Origin: Chitinophaga pinensis DSM 2588
GTDB lineage: Bacteria > Bacteroidota > Bacteroidia > Chitinophagales > Chitinophagaceae
Length of the DNA stretch: 64,000 nucleotides
Direction: 5' to 3'
Assembly: GCF_000024005.1 (NCBI RefSeq)
Contig: NC_013132.1
Location: 4,644,001 to 4,708,000 of the forward strand
Position numbers and translations under genes: made by a program. Positions within the stretch are counted from its first letter, which is position 1. Every line of letters starts with the position of its first letter. Shown here piece after piece: positions 28,063 through 35,785 of the stretch. The notes beneath the pieces were generated by a model. It searched no databases. It was not told the origin of the DNA and saw only the letters and a list, made by a program, of their open reading frames with translations.

Positions 28063-29325
28063 TTATCTGAACTGGAAATAAGTTTCCAGTGACAACAATC
28101 CAATGATCATTCCGGCAGCAAAACGTATGCACTGCCCATAACTGATACGGATATAGGGAGCGAGCAGGATCATAAATAATGGCGCTGCCTGTGCCACATA
28201 ACGCGAACTGAAAAGATGTGTTACTTTAAAGCTGGTAGCCAACATAAGCAGTGTGGCAAACAGGATGAACAGAAAAAATGGTTCCGTGCGGCGCTCCATT
28301 CCCCGCCAGAAAGCGCAGTATAGAAAATAGAGTGCAATGGTGGCCAGTAATGGCGATATCAGATAGGGATAGATCCGCATAAGGGCTGCCGGGAAGATCT
28401 TCTTCAGGGCTTCATTTAAAGGGGCATATTCATAATGCAGCCAGTAATAATTAGCCGGTAGTAACAAGACATAGAGTAGTATCAATACCAGTAAGGTGTA
28501 CCGGTTATAGAGAAACCAGGCTGGTGCAATGATCAACGCGATCAGCGCCCCATAGGCAAATGCCAGTATTCCGTGCCAGGGCATTAATCCGCCTGCACTG
28601 ATGATCGCCTGTTTCGGCGGCATCAATCCTCCCCAGATAATAAATACCGGCATACAACAGGCGAGTGCCACTCCCATATAAATACACACGATTACCCATT
28701 TCCGCGATTCTCCGGCCGTTTGCAATAAAAGCAATAAGGCAGCAGGTACAATGACCACAAAAGGTGAACGGCCCAGTATGGCCAGTCCCAGACTTAATCC
28801 TGCCAGTATACTTAATGACCATCCCCGCCACCAGCGTTTAGTGGTACGTTCCAGCGCAAGTTGCAGCAACCAGATGGAGAGTGTAGCAAATAACATAGGC
28901 GGTATTTCCGTCAGGGCCATGCCCGCTACCTGCCATACCATCGGGATGGTCATGATATGTAAGGCCGGCAGCCAGGTATTGCGTTTCAATCTGCGCTGCA
29001 TTTTACGGATAATGGCTGCCAGCAGTAGCATGATCAGCAATAGCATGAAGGTATTCACCAGCCGTATGCCCGGTGGCTGCAAGTGGGTGATTGGTTTTAA
29101 AGCATAATGTACAAACTGGTATAAGGGACCAGGAGCCTGGTTATCGATATGCAGGAGGAAGGTTTTGCTCAAGCCATATTGCTCAAGGAGATAGACGTTG
29201 GGAATGAATAAGGGTTCATCAAAGAGTGGCGGCTGTTGATGCAACAGCGTGATGACAAACAATAGTATATATCCGGCTATGCCGCTGATGATCAATATAC
29301 GTTCCTGTGATCTGGGGTGTCGCAT
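28063..29325 (-). CDS. Polytopic membrane protein, GT-C-like
   Basis: A 420-residue membrane protein with about ten hydrophobic helices. The first external loop has an acidic FDEPLF motif (near residue 38), resembling the DxD/ExD loop of GT-C mannosyl/arabinosyl transferases such as PMT or ArnT. It is therefore a candidate lipid-linked-sugar glycosyltransferase or polymerase, but no family signature is decisive. The ATG at 29325 is preferred: a GTG 30 bases upstream lies inside the left arm of a terminator hairpin. It is transcribed after the YeiH gene but separated from it by that terminator. Confidence 0.6.
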   Translation of the reverse strand: MRHPRSQERILIISGIAGYILLFVITLLHQQPPLFDEPLFIPNVYLLEQYGLSKTFLLHIDNQAPGPLYQFVHYALKPITHLQPPGIRLVNTFMLLLIMLLLAAIIRKMQRRLKRNTWLPALHIMTIPMVWQVAGMALTEIPPMLFATLSIWLLQLALERTTKRWWRGWSLSILAGLSLGLAILGRSPFVVIVPAALLLLLQTAGESRKWVIVCIYMGVALACCMPVFIIWGGLMPPKQAIISAGGLMPWHGILAFAYGALIALIIAPAWFLYNRYTLLVLILLYVLLLPANYYWLHYEYAPLNEALKKIFPAALMRIYPYLISPLLATIALYFLYCAFWRGMERRTEPFFLFILFATLLMLATSFKVTHLFSSRYVAQAAPLFMILLAPYIRISYGQCIRFAAGMIIGLLSLETYFQFR

Positions 29326-29336
29326 GGTAAACAGAT

Positions 29337-29397
29337 AAAGAAAAAGACCGTTCACAGTGACTGGCGTTATATCTGCCGGTATCTGCGAACGGTCTTT
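29337..29397 (-). terminator. Terminator downstream of the YeiH-family gene
   Basis: On the minus strand AAAGACCGTTC (29387-29397) pairs with GAACGGTCTTT (29343-29353), an 11-bp perfect stem, then TTCTTTATC with a T run. It lies just after the stop of the YeiH gene and just before the GT-C-like gene. Confidence 0.8.
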
Positions 29398-29400
29398 GTC

Positions 29401-30651
29401 TTATGATCTTCCGAATACCAGGTAGGCTATCACCAGTGTAAATATGATGTTAAAGGCCTGGGCAATGATAAAGGCCATTGCGGGACGACCATTCTCCATC
29501 TTAAAGATATCGGTGAATTTAGTCTCCAGTCCTATACAGGTAAACGCTATTGCGAACCAATATGTTTGCAATTCTTTTAAAGGACCTTTCGCAGCAGCTA
29601 CAGATTCCGCCGGGAGAAGGAAGGAAAACAGGAGGGATGCGCCTATAAATCCGAGTACAAACTTCGGGAAACGCTCCCAGATGGTACGCAGGGTAGGCTT
29701 TTCATAACCAGCTTCTTTACGGCTGTACGACCAGTAAAGGGAAATAAAGAAAGCGGCGAGTCCGAGTAATACGTTCTGTGAGAACTTCACCAGCGTCGCA
29801 TATTTCAGGGCTTCTTCTCCCAGCATCGTACCCGCGGCCACTACTGCGCCGGAAGTATCGATCGTGCCTCCGAGCCAGGCGCCTGCTACTGCCGGCGGCA
29901 TATGTGCCCAGGTGGCGATATACGGCATGAACAGCATCATCGGGATAGCTACGATCAGTACCAGGGAAATGACGTGTGAGAGTTTCTTATTGTCTCCTTC
30001 AATCGCACCTGCGGTGGCGATGGCCGCTGATACTCCGCAGATAGATACTGCGCTGGATATCATCATTCTGAATTCATCATCCAGTTTAAGCTTCCGGCAG
30101 ACCCAGAAACTGAAGTACCAGACGGTAAATACAACTGCTACGGACTGCAGGATACCTAGTCCGCCGGCTTTAATAATATCGTCAAACAAGACATTGGCGC
30201 CCAGCAACACCAGTCCGATTTTTATATATAATTCTGTCTGAATAGCGGGTTTCAGTATCGCAGGTACTCCCACCAGGTTGCTGATCAGCAATCCGAGGAT
30301 AAGGCTGAATAATACCACTTCTATCCCGAAATCCTTCAGTGTTTTATAACTGGCGATAAACTGTGCCAGCAATGTCACAAAGATGATGAACAGGAGAGAT
30401 AGGAAGAGTTTTGTTACCTCTACCTTGCCGGTGAAAGATTTGGCCAGCAGTAAACTGCCCAATACCCACAGGAATAAAATACCGGTTTGTTTCCAGATTT
30501 CAACACCCGCAAACTGTGCGGTAATAAATGAAGCGTCGTTCCATACCGCAATTTTCGGAAGGACGGGTTTGAGGCCGAATAGCACCAGGCCAATAGTCAG
30601 AAATGCAATAATTACAGCAATCCAATCTTCGTGCAGCGTTTTCTTAGGCAT
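29401..30651 (-). CDS. YeiH-family (UPF0324) putative sulfate exporter
   Basis: A 416-residue inner-membrane protein with about ten helices. The start is the ATG at 30649-30651 (MPKKTLHEDW); the open frame extends 141 codons further upstream but that part is cysteine- and arginine-rich non-coding sequence lying opposite the neighbouring gene. Characteristic segments are ICGVSAAIATAGAI and the WLGGTIDTSGAVVAAG glycine-rich loop of the YeiH/PSE family. Members are proposed sulfate or sulfonate exporters. The SpmA/SpmB-type transporter gene ends 74 bases upstream on the same strand, so the two are probably co-transcribed. Confidence 0.82.
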   Translation of the reverse strand: MPKKTLHEDWIAVIIAFLTIGLVLFGLKPVLPKIAVWNDASFITAQFAGVEIWKQTGILFLWVLGSLLLAKSFTGKVEVTKLFLSLLFIIFVTLLAQFIASYKTLKDFGIEVVLFSLILGLLISNLVGVPAILKPAIQTELYIKIGLVLLGANVLFDDIIKAGGLGILQSVAVVFTVWYFSFWVCRKLKLDDEFRMMISSAVSICGVSAAIATAGAIEGDNKKLSHVISLVLIVAIPMMLFMPYIATWAHMPPAVAGAWLGGTIDTSGAVVAAGTMLGEEALKYATLVKFSQNVLLGLAAFFISLYWSYSRKEAGYEKPTLRTIWERFPKFVLGFIGASLLFSFLLPAESVAAAKGPLKELQTYWFAIAFTCIGLETKFTDIFKMENGRPAMAFIIAQAFNIIFTLVIAYLVFGRS

Positions 30652-30725
30652 GACAAAAAAGTTAAGTTTTTCCCCTCGGTGGAAGCAGATTTGTTGGTGG
30701 TGCCGGCCAAGATAATAAAAAGAAT

Positions 30726-31964
30726 TTAAGCAACGGGAAAGAATATATAAGCGAGAATAATAGCTGCCACAATACCTACCACGTCGGCAATAAGTCCGCA
30801 GGTCAGCGCATATTTCGTCTTCTTGATATTTACAGAGCCAAAGTAAACCGCCAGTACATAGAAAGTCGTTTCTGTAGAACCCTGGATAATACTGGCCAGT
30901 CTGCCTACGAATGAATCCGGACCATGGGTTTTCAGAATATCTACCATGAGTGCACGGGCTGCGCCGCCGCTCAGTGGTTTCATCAGCCCTACCGGCAATG
31001 CGTCTACAAAGGCCGTATTGACTCCAAGACCGGCAAATAATGCCTTCAGTCCGTCCAGTACATAATCCATACAACCGGTGTTTCTGAAGGCGCTGATGGC
31101 TACCAGCATAGTCACCAGGTAAGGGATGATAGTAATGGATACCTGGAACCCTTCTTTCGCGCCTTCTATAAATACGTCATAAACATTAATCTTTTTCACG
31201 GCTGCCAGTCCGAGGAAGGCTACCACAACGGCGAATATCACAAATCCGCCTACGAATGCTGTATAAGCAGCAATTTTATCAGGAGGTAATACCTGTACGG
31301 CATAATACAGGCCCGCCAGCAAGACACCAAATACAGCAAAGGTGAGCAGGATGGGCGCTTTCAGCAGATTAATCCGCTGGTACAGGGCTACTGCCAGCAT
31401 ACCCGAGATAAAAGAGATCAGGGTACCGATCAGGGTCGGGATGAAGATATCTGCGGCATTCGAACTACCGGCGGCAATACGTAAAGCGATCACGGAGGTC
31501 GGGATCAGGGTGATACCGGCCGTATTCAGTACGAGGAACATGATCTGGGCATTGGTGGCCACTTCCGGTTCAGGGTTCAGTTCCTGTAATTGTTTCATGG
31601 CTTTTAAGCCTACGGGGGTGGCTGCATTGTCCAAGCCCAGTGCATTGGCACTGAAATTCATAAGCACGGATCCCATTGCCGGGTGCTTTTTCGGTATACC
31701 CGGGAATAGTTTCGAAAAGAAAGGGTCTACCCAGCGGGCCAGGATAGCGATCATTCCACCTTGTTCTCCTACTTTCATGATTCCAAGCCAGAAGGTCATA
31801 ATACCTGCCAGCCCCAGGGAGATTTCCGCCCCTGTTTTGGCACTTTCAAACATGCCATTCATCACGGTGGAGAATACGGCTGTGTCCTGGAGGAATATGA
31901 GGCGGCAAACAGCCACAACAAAAGAAATCAGGAAGAAGCCAAGCCAAACATAGTTTAATGCCAT
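30726..31964 (-). CDS. Nucleoside recognition (SpmA/SpmB-like) membrane protein
   Basis: A 412-residue transporter-like membrane protein containing two Gate (nucleoside-recognition) domains, corresponding to a fused SpmA-SpmB. N-terminal half: GIMTFWLGIMKVGEQGG, FPGIPKKHPA, MNFSANALGLDNAATPVG. C-terminal half: MKPLSGGAARALMVD and IIQGSTETTFYVLAVYFGS. The ATG at 31964 is chosen because a promoter -7 box lies at 31986-31993, which makes the two upstream in-frame starts (31985 and 32000) unlikely to be transcribed. The substrate is unknown. Confidence 0.82.
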   Translation of the reverse strand: MALNYVWLGFFLISFVVAVCRLIFLQDTAVFSTVMNGMFESAKTGAEISLGLAGIMTFWLGIMKVGEQGGMIAILARWVDPFFSKLFPGIPKKHPAMGSVLMNFSANALGLDNAATPVGLKAMKQLQELNPEPEVATNAQIMFLVLNTAGITLIPTSVIALRIAAGSSNAADIFIPTLIGTLISFISGMLAVALYQRINLLKAPILLTFAVFGVLLAGLYYAVQVLPPDKIAAYTAFVGGFVIFAVVVAFLGLAAVKKINVYDVFIEGAKEGFQVSITIIPYLVTMLVAISAFRNTGCMDYVLDGLKALFAGLGVNTAFVDALPVGLMKPLSGGAARALMVDILKTHGPDSFVGRLASIIQGSTETTFYVLAVYFGSVNIKKTKYALTCGLIADVVGIVAAIILAYIFFPVA

Positions 31965-31985
31965 ATATGTGAAATGATTGAACAT

Positions 31986-32016
31986 CAAATCTAATGGCAA
32001 AAATTTAATATTAAAA
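31986..32016 (-). promoter_or_regulatory. Promoter of the SpmAB-like/YeiH operon
   Basis: On the minus strand TTTT, 19 bases, then a perfect TAGATTTG (31986-31993). This matches TTTG-N19-TAnnTTTG with one mismatch, about 22 bases before the chosen ATG. Confidence 0.6.
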
Positions 32017-32063
32017 GGAGAAATCTGTGTTATGTCGTCAGACTCACTCTGAGAGACAGTGGG

Positions 32064-32090
32064 TTGATAGCTAAAAAAGCATTATCTTCG
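32064..32090 (+). promoter_or_regulatory. Candidate promoter of ychF
   Basis: TTG at 32064-32066, a 16-base gap, then TATCTTCG at 32083-32090 (one mismatch to TAnnTTTG), 18 bases before the ATG. Confidence 0.5.
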
Positions 32091-32107
32091 CGCAAATTTT
32101 TTCTAAA

Positions 32108-33211
32108 ATGGCGTTACAAGTAGGAATTGTTGGATTACCAAATGTGGGAAAGTCGACATTATTTAATGCGGTGAGCAACAGCGCAAAAGCGCAGGCGAGC
32201 AATTATCGTTTTTGCACAATTGAACCTAACGTAGGACTTGTAGACGTACCGGACGAGCGTCTGGCAAAGCTGGAAGAACTTGTAAAACCGGAACGCGTAG
32301 TTCCTACTACTATTGAATTCGTAGATATCGCAGGCCTTGTAAAAGGTGCGAGCAAGGGCGAAGGTCTTGGTAACAAGTTCCTCGCTAATATCCGTGAGGT
32401 AGACGCCATCGTGCATGTGATCCGTTGTTTCGAGGATGAAAACATCCTGAGAGAAGAAGGTGCCATCAATCCTGTCGGCGATAAAGAGATCATCGATACT
32501 GAATTGCAGCTGAAAGACCTGGAGAGCGTTGAAAAGAAAATCGCGCGTACCGAGAAAATGGCTAAAACAGGTGGTGATCCGAAAGCAAAAGTAGAATTCG
32601 AAATCCTGAAGAGATGTCAGGCGCATCTGGAACAGGGTAAAAATGTTCGCGAACTGGGTCTGAGCAAAGAAGAGCGCGTAGCCATCGCGGATCTGTTCCT
32701 GCTGACAGAAAAACCAGTACTGTATGTGGCCAATGTGGATGAAGCATCTATGCTGACCGGTAACAAATTCTCTGTACAGCTGCAGGAATCTGTAAAAGCA
32801 GAAAACGCAACGGTTGTAGTGATGAACAACAGTATCGAAGCCCAGATCTCCGAAATGGAAGACGCAGCTGATAAAGAACTGTTCCTCTCCGAATATAATC
32901 TGACAGAACCAGGTCTTAACCGCCTGATCCGTTCTGCTTATAGCCTGCTGAACCTGATCACTTATTTCACCGCTGGTGTACAGGAAGTGAGAGCATGGAC
33001 CATCCACACAGGTTGGAAAGCGCCACAGGCTGCAAGTGTGATCCACACTGATTTCGAAAAAGGTTTTATCAAAGCTGAGGTGATCGCTTATTCGGACTAT
33101 GTAAAATATGGTTCAGAATCAGCCTGCCGCGATAACGGCCGTTTACGTATAGAAGGTAAAGAATACGTTGTGAGCGATGGTGATGTAATGCACTTCCGTT
33201 TCAACGTTTAA
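32108..33211 (+). CDS. ychF: Redox-regulated P-loop ATPase YchF
   Basis: A 367-residue Obg-related YchF/OLA1 protein. The P-loop is GLPNVGKSTL (residues 8-17), switch II is DIAGLVKGAS, the altered G4 position is NVDE instead of NKxD (which gives YchF its ATP preference), a coiled-coil arm lies around residues 130-200, and a TGS domain ends the protein (HTDFEKGFIKAEV, VVSDGDVMHFRF). It associates with ribosomes and stress responses in other bacteria. Length and start agree with the family. It is monocistronic here, with its own promoter. Confidence 0.97.
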   Translation: MALQVGIVGLPNVGKSTLFNAVSNSAKAQASNYRFCTIEPNVGLVDVPDERLAKLEELVKPERVVPTTIEFVDIAGLVKGASKGEGLGNKFLANIREVDAIVHVIRCFEDENILREEGAINPVGDKEIIDTELQLKDLESVEKKIARTEKMAKTGGDPKAKVEFEILKRCQAHLEQGKNVRELGLSKEERVAIADLFLLTEKPVLYVANVDEASMLTGNKFSVQLQESVKAENATVVVMNNSIEAQISEMEDAADKELFLSEYNLTEPGLNRLIRSAYSLLNLITYFTAGVQEVRAWTIHTGWKAPQAASVIHTDFEKGFIKAEVIAYSDYVKYGSESACRDNGRLRIEGKEYVVSDGDVMHFRFNV

Positions 33212-33254
33212 AAGATACTTCTGGGTTTTCCCACGAAGGGTACAACAAATCACA

Positions 33255-33280
33255 GACGTCCCGGGCCTCCCTGGGACGTC
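33255..33280. terminator. Hairpin between ychF and the convergent kinase gene
   Basis: An 8-bp stem GACGTCCC (33255-33262) with GGGACGTC (33273-33280). No T run follows on either strand, so its role as an intrinsic terminator is uncertain. Confidence 0.4.
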
Positions 33281-33287
33281 GCCTATT

Positions 33288-34301
33288 TCAGGACATTACT
33301 GCTATCGCTTTTCTCCACTCTTCCTCCAGGAGTTTCTTCAACATCCCCATTCTGCCTTGCAACGCATACAGCAAGGTCACCGGATAAAACTGATCATGCG
33401 TGAAATGAAAATTCATGTAATAGAACCAGAATCCAAGTCCCAACCAGGGAATAGCCGCCAGTTCCTCTTCATTCAACGGTCTCTCCGAACGGTACGCATT
33501 CAGGAACGTCGTAAATGCCGCTTCCATCTCTTCATCCGTCAACCTGTTCATCAGCTTATCCAGTAATAACTGCTGGCGGAAAGTCATGATATCATAGATC
33601 AGCCATCCGCGGCCAAAGAAGTCAAAGTCAAACAGGGTAATCTTATCATTCTTGTCAAAATGGAAGTTCTTCGGCAGAAAATCAAAATGACAATAGCCGG
33701 TGATGATCCTGTCCGTATGGATACCATCCAGCGCCAGCTTGACTCTCTCTGCCGCCGCCACCATCCATTCATATGTCACCGGATCTTCCCTGAAATAAGG
33801 CTTGGCTGCCACAAGCGGCTGGAATAAAGTGGTATCCAGGTCGAATGTCCAGCGGGGATCTTCCAGGCGGATAGTCGCCGAAACGTTGTGGAAACGGGCC
33901 ATTTCCAGGCCCAGATTACGTAGCTGGTTGTCAGAAAGCAGTACATGTGAACGGCCTTCTGCATAAGAGAATAATACCGCATGTCGGGTACCTTCTGCAG
34001 CAGACAGCGCCTGTATCTGTTTCCCATTTTTGTCTGCTATGGCATAGGAAACAGAAATACCTGCGTCTCTTAAAGTATTCAGCAGTGTCACTTCTGACTG
34101 AATATGGCCCAGTGTCCGGTGGGATGCCCGGTAAATGCGCAGAATAAATCGGTCTTTATCTGTCGTAATCAGATAAGTGTCGCCAACGCCACGGACAATG
34201 AACTGACATTGAACGTTTTCCAATGCGTAATGCTGGCTGACATAAGTGGCAAGGGCGTCTGGGCTAAGGGTCGAATAAGTAGTGGGGAATATGGGTTGCA
34301 T
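33288..34301 (-). CDS. Aminoglycoside-phosphotransferase-fold kinase
   Basis: A 337-residue kinase of the APH / homoserine kinase type II / YihE superfamily. The start is the ATG at 34299-34301 (MQPIFPTTYS); a longer frame reaches back into the divergent promoter. The catalytic Brenner motif HFDFLPKN (HxDx4N) is followed by the metal-binding LFDFDFFGRG, and the N-lobe has TDKDRFILRIYR with the ATP-binding Arg/Lys position. The probable substrate is a small hydroxylated metabolite or a sugar; antibiotic resistance is unlikely. It diverges from a secreted glycosidase gene. Confidence 0.78.
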   Translation of the reverse strand: MQPIFPTTYSTLSPDALATYVSQHYALENVQCQFIVRGVGDTYLITTDKDRFILRIYRASHRTLGHIQSEVTLLNTLRDAGISVSYAIADKNGKQIQALSAAEGTRHAVLFSYAEGRSHVLLSDNQLRNLGLEMARFHNVSATIRLEDPRWTFDLDTTLFQPLVAAKPYFREDPVTYEWMVAAAERVKLALDGIHTDRIITGYCHFDFLPKNFHFDKNDKITLFDFDFFGRGWLIYDIMTFRQQLLLDKLMNRLTDEEMEAAFTTFLNAYRSERPLNEEELAAIPWLGLGFWFYYMNFHFTHDQFYPVTLLYALQGRMGMLKKLLEEEWRKAIAVMS

Positions 34302-34349
34302 GTGACAAATATAATTGAAATCCGGCTCCCTACTGGGTAAACTATTATG

Positions 34350-34381
34350 TTTGTACATTTGAATACATGTTCGTACATTTA
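34350..34381 (+). promoter_or_regulatory. Candidate promoter with a 20-base direct repeat
   Basis: TTTGTACATTT (34350-34360) is repeated as TTCGTACATTT (34370-34380) with a 20-base period. The first copy holds a perfect -7 box TACATTTG (34354-34361). The second holds TACATTTA (34374-34381) with TTTG 20 bases upstream. It lies 26 bases before the glycosidase ATG, in the divergent gap with the kinase gene, and could also be an operator. Confidence 0.45.
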
Positions 34382-34406
34382 TCTCGTAAATAGAACAAAC
34401 CACGAT

Positions 34407-35714
34407 ATGCATTTACGTTCAGCTTACCTGATCATGACCTTATCTATGCTGGCTTTTTATATGCCTGCATCTGCACAGAAAACGGATAAAAAGGCCCTTG
34501 CGCTTGGGATTTTGCAGGATCATCGTCTTGATACCGTGCAGCGACGTGCATTGGCACTCCTGACAAGTTTCAATGCCGGCACCTCTTATGGAGAGGTGTG
34601 GATCCGCGACTTCAATACCTTTATTAAAGGATCGCTGAAAGTCCGTACAAAAGAAGAAGTCCGGTCTATGCTGTTGTTGTTCCTGAAGATGCAGGGAGAA
34701 GACGGTAATATCGTGGATGGTGTCATAGATAGTAAAAAAGCGGGTGTCGGTTATGCATACCGTTATTCTCCATTGGCTCCTGAATGGGCTGCTCATAAGA
34801 ATACGGTTGAAACAGACCAGGAATCTTCCCTTATACAGGCCATCAGGAAATATATCGATGTAACGGGTGATCGTAGTATACTGGAAGAAGAGATAGGGGG
34901 TAAGCGTGTGTTCAACAGACTGGAAGCCGCTTTAGAATATATCCTGAAAGACAGATGGGCGGAGCAATATGGTCTTGTAAAAGGGGCTACGACGGTGGAC
35001 TGGGGAGATGTACAACCGGAGACCGGCTGGGGTGTTGCGATCAATGATAAAACAAAATGGTCTGTAGATATTTACGATAACGCCATGTATGTTATTGCTA
35101 TCCGGGATTTCCTGTTTATCAAACCTGCAACGTATAAAACTTCCAGAAATTGGGCTGCTACAGCGGCTACTATTAAAACGAATGTAAGAAAGCACCTGTG
35201 GATGACAGACGCGCAGAAATATATTCCGCATCTGTATCTGGATGGCAGTCCTTTCCCTGTGTCATTCAACGAAAAAGAGATCCTTTATACCGGCGGATCT
35301 GCCTGTGCAATTATGGCCGGATTTAATACACCTAAAGAGATCATCACCATTAATAAACAAATGGTAGCGGCAGCCGCAAAAGAAAAACATGCCACTATCG
35401 GTATTACAGTATATCCGCCTTATCCTGCTGAATTATATCCGAACATGCATCCTTATGTATATCAGAATGGCGGTGACTGGACCTGGTTTGGCGGCAGAAT
35501 GATACAAACCCTGGCAGAACATGGTTTAGTGAAAGAAGCGGTAGCGGAGTTGGATCCGATTATAGAAAGAGTATTGGCGAAGAAAGGTTTCTACGAATGG
35601 TATGATGTGCGTACAGGCGAACCAAAAGGATCCGGTGATTTCAGAGGAGAAGCCGGTGTGTTGTTTGATGTGATTGTAACCCTGCGCGAATGGGCCGCAA
35701 AGACGACAAAGTAA
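34407..35714 (+). CDS. Secreted six-hairpin glycosidase-like protein
   Basis: A 435-residue exported protein. The start at 34407 gives a clear signal peptide (residues 1-24, ending ASAQ); the longer frame hides it. The rest looks like an (alpha/alpha)6-barrel glycosidase of the GH15/GH37/GH63/GH78 superfamily: VWIRDFNTF, TVDWGDVQPETGW, the aromatic-rich GGDWTWFGGRMIQTL, and YEWYDVRTGEPKGSGDFRGEAGV near the end. The carboxylates in these motifs are candidate catalytic acids and bases. It probably hydrolyses a glycan in the periplasm. The exact GH family is unsure; the divergent kinase might act on its product. Confidence 0.72.
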   Translation: MHLRSAYLIMTLSMLAFYMPASAQKTDKKALALGILQDHRLDTVQRRALALLTSFNAGTSYGEVWIRDFNTFIKGSLKVRTKEEVRSMLLLFLKMQGEDGNIVDGVIDSKKAGVGYAYRYSPLAPEWAAHKNTVETDQESSLIQAIRKYIDVTGDRSILEEEIGGKRVFNRLEAALEYILKDRWAEQYGLVKGATTVDWGDVQPETGWGVAINDKTKWSVDIYDNAMYVIAIRDFLFIKPATYKTSRNWAATAATIKTNVRKHLWMTDAQKYIPHLYLDGSPFPVSFNEKEILYTGGSACAIMAGFNTPKEIITINKQMVAAAAKEKHATIGITVYPPYPAELYPNMHPYVYQNGGDWTWFGGRMIQTLAEHGLVKEAVAELDPIIERVLAKKGFYEWYDVRTGEPKGSGDFRGEAGVLFDVIVTLREWAAKTTK

Positions 35715-35732
35715 TAGATAGTCTGCTATCAT

Positions 35733-35772
35733 AAGCAAGGGCTCGCCTACGGCGGAGCCCTTGCTTTATTTT
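35733..35772. terminator. Bidirectional terminator between glycosidase and TonB receptor genes
   Basis: A 12-bp stem AAGCAAGGGCTC with GAGCCCTTGCTT around a small inner GCC/GGC helix, followed by TATTTT. It separates two convergent genes. Confidence 0.88.
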
Positions 35773-35785
35773 CTGATTGACCGTA

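Noticed and set aside
30652..31074. 141-codon upstream extension of the YeiH-family gene
   Set aside because: The extension is Cys/Arg-rich, overlaps the neighbouring SpmAB-like gene and is not part of the YeiH family; the ATG at 30651 fits the family length.
32159..33046. 295-codon minus-strand frame within ychF
   Set aside because: It lies entirely opposite a highly conserved gene and is Phe/Cys/His-rich without recognisable domains.
33255..33280. Hairpin after ychF as a confident terminator
   Set aside because: The stem is good but lacks a T run on both strands; kept only as a low-confidence feature.
33288..34301. Antibiotic-resistance aminoglycoside phosphotransferase
   Set aside because: Only the general fold motifs match; the context and sequence fit a housekeeping small-molecule kinase of the same superfamily.
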